NCBI GenBank assembly: GCA_963777735.1
Contig: CAVZRQ010000008.1
Location: 1,364,001 to 1,428,000, forward strand
Direction: 5' to 3'
DNA length: 64,000 nt
DNA from: ZC4RG30 sp963777735
GTDB lineage: Bacteria > Pseudomonadota > Gammaproteobacteria > Steroidobacterales > Steroidobacteraceae
Below, piece by piece: positions 59,634 to 64,000 of this stretch. Positions within the stretch are counted from its first letter, which is position 1. Every line of letters starts with the position of its first letter. Made by a program: the position numbers and the translations under genes. The notes beneath the pieces are model-generated. The model ran no database searches, was not told where the DNA came from, and saw only the letters and a program-made list of their open reading frames with translations.

Positions 59634-61124
59634 TCAGACCGCTGGACGGAAGCCTTTCAGGAAACCTACTTCAGGTTCCCACCAACCATGAACCTGCGTG
59701 TGCAGCCGGAACGGCATCTTCACGCGACAGATGGGCCCATCTGCCAACCGCATGGCATCCGCAATCACCAGCTCCGAGCGCATCTCGGAGAAGTCATTCG
59801 CCACCGTGAGGATATACCCCTCGCCCTCCGGCGCATCCGGCCGGGCAGGAACGAACTGCGGCTCGGACAGGCCGTGGGTACTGCCGGCCGACAGCCGGTC
59901 GATCGCCCCCGTATGGTGGTCGAACCGGAAGATGGAATTCGCCACACGCACCGACAGGTTGCCGCCCCGGGCCCGATCGAAGGGCAGCGAAGGATCGACG
60001 GCGAGCATGTAGCTCCAGCGGAACGGCCGAGTGAGGTAGCGATCGTCCATGCGCACCATCGAGGTGCCGCGCATGCCATCGAACAGGATCTCTTCCTTCC
60101 AGCCCGTGTCTTTCGAATCCAGATCAAACGTCCAGCGACGGATGTTGGGCGAGACGCCGGCAATCTCGAAGGCCGATCCGTCTGCATTCGGGAAGTAAGG
60201 GTGGAAATTGTTGCTCGCGACAGGCGCATCGAGGATGACTTTGTTTCCCTCGGTGCGCGCGTTGGTGGTGTGCACCAGCATCGCCTGCTCGGGCGTGCCG
60301 TGAAACCAGCGGATGTCCTTCTCATCGCCATCGCGCGGAATGATGGCCACATGACAGGGCACGTTACTGTCGTAGGTCCAGTGGATCAAACCAGCGTCGA
60401 GACGCTCCTGGCTCGTGACCATGCCCGTGGTGGGAAGGATGATATGGCGATCGGTGATCGCCATGTCGTGCATCATGCTGACGACGGGCGACTTGAACCA
60501 CCACTCGCGCTTCAGCTTCCCGTGTTTGTCGAACACGAACACGGCGAGGTCATGGCTGGCATCACCACGCGCTTCATAGGAAAAGGCGATCAGGTCGCCG
60601 TTGTTCGGATCGATCTTCGGATGCGCGGTGAAGGTCTTTGCGCGCATCTGCCCGTGGAAATCCCACTCGCCGATCGTCTCGAGCGTGAGCGGATCCAGCG
60701 CCATGGGCGGGCTGTCTTCCTTCATGGAAAACAACCGTCCGTGATGGATCATGGGCGTGGTGTTGCCCGTGTTGGGGCTGACATCGCGCACGGCAGGATC
60801 GTACGTCGAGCGATTGCGATAACGCCCGTACAACGCGCGCCTCGCTGCGGTTTCGGCCTGCAGTCGTGGCGTCTGGATATAGCGCGAGCGGAAATCGACA
60901 TGGCCTTCAACGAAGTGGAACCGGTCGACCGCGCCATCGGCGTTGTAGGGCGTATCGTCCTGGAAACGCGGCGGATAGCGCCGATCGATGCAGGAGCGGT
61001 AGAAGCTGCCGTTGAGGCTTGAGGGAATCTCCCCTTCCACCTCGCAATCAATGAGCGTGGCCTCGAAACGCAGCGGCGCGAAGAAACCCTTCGCAGTCGG
61101 ATCGGCGGAGAAACTCAACCCCAT
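59634..61124 (-). CDS. Carotenoid oxygenase family, lignostilbene dioxygenase-like
   Basis: A 496-residue non-haem iron dioxygenase that cleaves a C=C bond. The four iron-binding His are His168 (A-H-P-K), His219 (M-M-H-D), His285 (V-H-T-T-N) and His479 (V-H-G-W-W). Tyr99 (A-L-Y-G-R-Y-R-N) and Lys135 (S-M-K-E-D-S) match the phenol-binding Tyr and Lys of lignostilbene and resveratrol cleaving members, which have them near 101 and 134. ATG 61124 chosen. So stilbene-type lignin fragments are likelier than carotenoids; this is an inference from motif positions. Confidence 0.88.
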   Translation of the reverse strand: MGLSFSADPTAKGFFAPLRFEATLIDCEVEGEIPSSLNGSFYRSCIDRRYPPRFQDDTPYNADGAVDRFHFVEGHVDFRSRYIQTPRLQAETAARRALYGRYRNRSTYDPAVRDVSPNTGNTTPMIHHGRLFSMKEDSPPMALDPLTLETIGEWDFHGQMRAKTFTAHPKIDPNNGDLIAFSYEARGDASHDLAVFVFDKHGKLKREWWFKSPVVSMMHDMAITDRHIILPTTGMVTSQERLDAGLIHWTYDSNVPCHVAIIPRDGDEKDIRWFHGTPEQAMLVHTTNARTEGNKVILDAPVASNNFHPYFPNADGSAFEIAGVSPNIRRWTFDLDSKDTGWKEEILFDGMRGTSMVRMDDRYLTRPFRWSYMLAVDPSLPFDRARGGNLSVRVANSIFRFDHHTGAIDRLSAGSTHGLSEPQFVPARPDAPEGEGYILTVANDFSEMRSELVIADAMRLADGPICRVKMPFRLHTQVHGWWEPEVGFLKGFRPAV

Positions 61125-61143
61125 GACGTGACCAGCACGGTCG

Positions 61144-61929
61144 TCACGAGAGCAGTTTACCGTAGCCCGGCGCGGCGCCAGACAACCCCACCAGTCGCGC
61201 GCCGGCCCACAAGCCATGCGGCATGCTGGATATCACCGGCACACCGGTGCGCTTTTCCAGCGGCGCGATCAGCTCCAGCGTGCGAAGACCGCCGCAGGAA
61301 ACCAGCATCGAATCCGCCTTTGGCGCCGAGGCGTGCACGCGCACCACGAAATCCTCGAGCTGCTTCTGGGTGACCTGGTCGACGTCGGTCATGGCCTCGA
61401 GACCCATGCCGGTAATCACCAGTGGCTCGATGCCATGCTCCAGCAGGAAGGCCCGCAGCCGCCCGTTCACTTCATCGTTGTAGGCGGTCGCCACGGCAAC
61501 ACGGCGAGACCCGACGGCCTTGAGTCCGTCGATGACGCCATTGCTCATGGTGGTGGCGGGCAGCCCCGAGGCCTGCGTCACTTTGGCGCGCAACTCCCGG
61601 TTGTAGGCCTCTCCCTTGTAGAAGCTGAGCGAGGTTCCCATGAGCTCGATGGCCTGCGCGCCGGCATCGGCCAGCCGCTTCGCCGCGGCGGGAATGCGTT
61701 CCTGTGCCGCATCGAAGCTGTCTGGCGTCATGCGCTCGATGCCGAGGCCAGTGACCACGAAGCGCAGCTGCTTGCCGTACATGGCAATGCCCTCTTCGGG
61801 CACGTCGCGTTTGGCAGGTGGCAATATCAGACCCAGTACGGGAACCTTGCCGGCCGCACCGGCACTGTAGATGCCGAAGCCGGCCGCTGCCGAAGCAGCA
61901 GCAGCGCTGAGGATGTCGCGTCGGTTCAT
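61144..61929 (-). CDS. Arylmalonate decarboxylase-like Asp/Glu racemase superfamily protein, exported
   Basis: A 261-residue protein similar along its length to arylmalonate decarboxylase. Cys212 (V-S-C-G-G-L) matches the catalytic Cys188 of the known enzyme, G-T-S at 98-100 matches its Gly74-Thr75-Ser76 and Tyr150 (A-T-A-Y) its Tyr126, each with the same offset of 24. The offset equals an N-terminal signal, M-N-R-R-D-I-L-S-A-A-A, of twin-arginine type. Gly instead of a second Cys points to decarboxylase rather than racemase chemistry. ATG 61929 chosen; a GTG/ATG further upstream is possible. The carotenoid oxygenase gene follows after 19 bp. Confidence 0.86.
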   Translation of the reverse strand: MNRRDILSAAAASAAAGFGIYSAGAAGKVPVLGLILPPAKRDVPEEGIAMYGKQLRFVVTGLGIERMTPDSFDAAQERIPAAAKRLADAGAQAIELMGTSLSFYKGEAYNRELRAKVTQASGLPATTMSNGVIDGLKAVGSRRVAVATAYNDEVNGRLRAFLLEHGIEPLVITGMGLEAMTDVDQVTQKQLEDFVVRVHASAPKADSMLVSCGGLRTLELIAPLEKRTGVPVISSMPHGLWAGARLVGLSGAAPGYGKLLS

Positions 61930-62004
61930 CTGCGCCCCCTGTCTGGATGCCAACAAGAGTAGCGGATACGGCCTGCATCACGCCACGCGTGAGTTGTGAC
62001 CCTG

Positions 62005-62955
62005 CTAGGGAGCGGCCGACGCGGGCTTGGTAGCCGGATCCCAGTGTTCGGCGAGCCTGTTTCCTTCGATGCGATACATGTCGAACCAGGTCGAGGTGTA
62101 AGTCTCGCCGACTCTGTGCGGATGTGGATGTTCGCGCATGGTTACCAGCACCACCATGTCACCTTCCGCGACGACGGCCACCAGCGGCGCGCGGATCGAT
62201 GCTTCGATCGGCAAGTCCTTGCGCGCGGCGATAGTGGATTTGAATGCCTCGCGCCCGGAGTGATGGTTTGGATTGTGCTCGATGTAGTTCTGCGTGAGAG
62301 TCAGATCAGCCACTTCTTCGCGACCGGCATCGATGGCCTGGCGCCACAGATCGAAGGCCAGACGCTTGTTCCTGGACAGTTCCGGAGTCGCGGCCTGGAG
62401 AAGGGTGAGCTGGGCGTCGCCCGATACGCCAGTCACTCGCTGAGGCCCGCCTGCTTCGGGCCGGAGAACATCCGGCCCGGGAGGTCCTTGAATGGAATGC
62501 CAATGCTCGGCCAGACGCCCGTTCTCGGCACGGAACAGGTTGAAATGCGTGGTGGTGTAGGTGCCGCTACCGCCAGGTTCCGGGAGTTTTTCAACGAAAG
62601 TCATGACTACAAGGTCACCCTCTGCAACGAGGGCAACCAGAGGTGGTTCTATCAGCGCGGGAATCTGGTCGCGGCGCGGCACGACCGAAAAGATCTTCTT
62701 GAACGCCGCGCGTCCCGTGGGCAGGAGCGGACTGTGCTGAATGTAATCCTCAGCGAGGAGTTTGTCGGCGAGCTCCACGTGACCGGCATTGACCACCCCG
62801 CGCCACAGATCAAATGCGAGCCGCTTGTTCGCGGCCAGGCGTGGATCATTGCTATCAAGCTGCGACAGCGGTTCCGGATGACCGACGACTGCAGTTGTAC
62901 TGCAGGCTGAGAGAATCACGACGCCCGCAGCAGCAAGCACTATCCATCGGCACAC
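62005..62955 (-). CDS. Lipoprotein with two tandem SnoaL/NTF2-like domains
   Basis: A 316-residue lipoprotein (Cys18 in L-S-A-C) that contains two copies of an NTF2-like domain of about 130 residues. Both begin with the identical N-K-R-L-A-F-D-L-W-R, then A-x-x-E/x-V-A-D, Y-I-x-H and G-R-x-A-F-K, and end with N-G/x-R-L-A-E-H-W. GTG start at 62955 with AGGAG upstream. Such SnoaL-like proteins bind or isomerise small hydrophobic compounds; here catalytic His/Asp cannot be assigned. It sits 28 nt downstream of the CocE/NonD hydrolase gene. Confidence 0.85.
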   Translation of the reverse strand: MCRWIVLAAAGVVILSACSTTAVVGHPEPLSQLDSNDPRLAANKRLAFDLWRGVVNAGHVELADKLLAEDYIQHSPLLPTGRAAFKKIFSVVPRRDQIPALIEPPLVALVAEGDLVVMTFVEKLPEPGGSGTYTTTHFNLFRAENGRLAEHWHSIQGPPGPDVLRPEAGGPQRVTGVSGDAQLTLLQAATPELSRNKRLAFDLWRQAIDAGREEVADLTLTQNYIEHNPNHHSGREAFKSTIAARKDLPIEASIRAPLVAVVAEGDMVVLVTMREHPHPHRVGETYTSTWFDMYRIEGNRLAEHWDPATKPASAAP

Positions 62956-62983
62956 AGTCGTCTCCTGGCGATTCTTGCCCGGA

Positions 62984-64000
62984 CTACTTCTTCACGACGG
63001 GCAATCTGATCTGCGAGGCGTTCTTGCCGCCTTCGTGCACGGTCACTGTCTGCGCCGTGCCACTAGCTGGATCGGAGAAAGCCAGTGACAAACGGATGCG
63101 ATGCCCTGCCTTGAACACGTATGACATGGGCAGCAGCGCGAACTTCAGCTCGACGGCTTCGCCGCCCTTGAGTGGCGCGACATCGGCCTGGCGGGATGGA
63201 TGCCAGGGCAGACCACGGTTGTCGTAGGGCGCGGAGCCGAGCTTGCGCACAGAGGCGCGCAGACCACCGAGCATCTGGTAGCTCTTCGCCGTTCCGTCCG
63301 GCGCGACATCTTCAAGCTTCGCGATGACGTCGGCGTCGGCCGCGGCCGTGGAGATCCACAGCGAGACTACCGGGTCGCCGGTCACTTCCGTCTCCGACTG
63401 CAGCGGCGCGGTTTCATAACTCACGCTGCCCGCACCTGTGGTGACGCTGATGGAACTGATGCGCACCGGCGCGACCATCGGCGCCGCCAGCGTGCCGGAC
63501 TTCACCGGCTTGTCCGTGCTCAATGCCCTGGCCGTCAGAAAATAATCGGTCTGCCGGCTCTTCGGCGGCCAGGTTCGGGCGGTCTGCCACGCCTTGTCCT
63601 GTGTTGCGTTGTAGGTGAAGTAGGTGACAGGTTCTTCTTCCATCACGCCGTTCTTCACTCCTTTCAGCCAGAAGTCGAAGAAGCGCAGTTGCTCGATGTC
63701 GATGTCCATGCCCGCATCGCGCAGCGCCACATTCCAGCCGCAATGCGCTCCCGGCCCAACGATCATCTTGGTGCTGCCTGGGTTGAGATTGCGGAAAGTA
63801 GTGAACGCGCCATGCCTCGTGCCGGCCTCGTCCCAGTTTGCCGTCACCATTACGCCCAGGCCCGGCCGTTTCAGCGCCTGCAGGTGTGCGGAGGGATTGG
63901 TCACCATCCACCACGGCACGCTGAACACCGTCGACACCGAATCCCGATACGGCAACTGGCCGGGTGAATCGATATTTCCCGCATGGCTTGCGATGGCCTT
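62984..64000 (-). CDS. CocE/NonD family hydrolase, 5' part cut by window edge
   Basis: The C-terminal 338 residues of an X-Pro dipeptidyl-peptidase S15 / CocE-type hydrolase. The frame is open through base 64000 with no start, so the nucleophile Ser region lies outside the window. Visible are the end of the alpha/beta domain (V-G-P-G-A-H-C-G-W, with the catalytic His) and the C-terminal jelly-roll domain (D-P-V-V-S-L-W-I-S-T, D-A-D-V-I-A-K-L-E-D-V, G-H-R-I-R-L-S-L-A-F-S-D). Members cleave esters, amides or cocaine-like substrates. Confidence 0.88.
   Translation of the reverse strand, partial: KAIASHAGNIDSPGQLPYRDSVSTVFSVPWWMVTNPSAHLQALKRPGLGVMVTANWDEAGTRHGAFTTFRNLNPGSTKMIVGPGAHCGWNVALRDAGMDIDIEQLRFFDFWLKGVKNGVMEEEPVTYFTYNATQDKAWQTARTWPPKSRQTDYFLTARALSTDKPVKSGTLAAPMVAPVRISSISVTTGAGSVSYETAPLQSETEVTGDPVVSLWISTAAADADVIAKLEDVAPDGTAKSYQMLGGLRASVRKLGSAPYDNRGLPWHPSRQADVAPLKGGEAVELKFALLPMSYVFKAGHRIRLSLAFSDPASGTAQTVTVHEGGKNASQIRLPVVKK

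Noticed and set aside
1..64000. Mobile elements, CRISPR arrays, tRNA or rRNA genes
   Set aside because: I looked for transposase or integrase motifs, spaced direct repeats and tRNA-like cloverleaf ends and saw none that I can support.

Overview
The window is 64 kb of high-GC, gene-dense DNA from a Gram-negative proteobacterium. A TonB-dependent receptor, lipoproteins with lipoboxes, TonB, a YceH (DUF480) protein and a two-haem c-type cytochrome all point to a didermic cell. The gene mix (many exported proteins of unknown function, DUF6152 proteins, several MFS carriers, a P450 and oxygenases) fits a gammaproteobacterial degrader of complex organic compounds, for example a Steroidobacteraceae-like organism; this placement is inference. 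I saw no rRNA, tRNA, CRISPR array, transposase, integrase or phage gene. About 62 protein genes are supported; two run off the window edges.

Layout. 1-6.6 kb: gamma-glutamyltransferase (cut by the left edge), a TauE/SafE permease, a lipoprotein, and a small operon DUF3297 - dihydroxy-acid dehydratase - 2-hydroxyacid dehydrogenase. 6.8-9.3 kb: a LuxR-type response regulator followed by a hybrid histidine kinase. 9.3-18.7 kb: a catabolic-looking stretch with an alpha/beta hydrolase, two MFS carriers, a TauD/TfdA dioxygenase, a flavin reductase, a NUDIX hydrolase, a double-GntR regulator and a CmcJ/NvfI - YciI - LLM monooxygenase operon. 18.7-22.1 kb: SOUL haem protein, and lactate permease plus FMN-dependent lactate dehydrogenase. 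22.2-28.7 kb: NAD(P)-binding protein, PadR-PspC pair, DUF2383, an orphan lipoprotein solute-binding protein and a DUF3500 protein.

28.7-37.0 kb is a coherent unit: a LacI-family regulator, a P450, an MFS carrier, a TonB-dependent receptor, a di-haem peroxidase-like protein and an OmpA-like protein. Three related palindromes with a central AACGCTT/AAGCGCTT lie in its divergent promoter regions, which suggests one LacI regulon for uptake and oxidation of a single substrate. 37-47.3 kb holds an orphan PAS kinase, two paired membrane proteins, a PDZ protein, a membrane-anchored GNAT protein, an esterase, a GGDEF protein and an FKBP isomerase.

47.3-56.7 kb is the most unusual part. Five exported proteins (two about 467-residue lipoproteins encoded head-to-head, and three of about 240-260 residues) appear to share one undescribed module: a C-x-P-x-G-x-x-R-like start, a TP-x-x-V segment, a G-x-W-x-x-DTL core and a D-x-x-x-F-x-x-P end. 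They are interleaved with two DUF6152 proteins, two secreted alpha/beta hydrolases and a TonB protein with a long C-terminal extension. 56.8-64 kb looks like an aromatic or lignin-fragment catabolic block: an aromatic-acid type MFS carrier, a ThDP decarboxylase-like enzyme, a lignostilbene-dioxygenase-like carotenoid oxygenase, an exported arylmalonate-decarboxylase-like protein, a tandem NTF2-like lipoprotein and a CocE/NonD hydrolase cut by the right edge.
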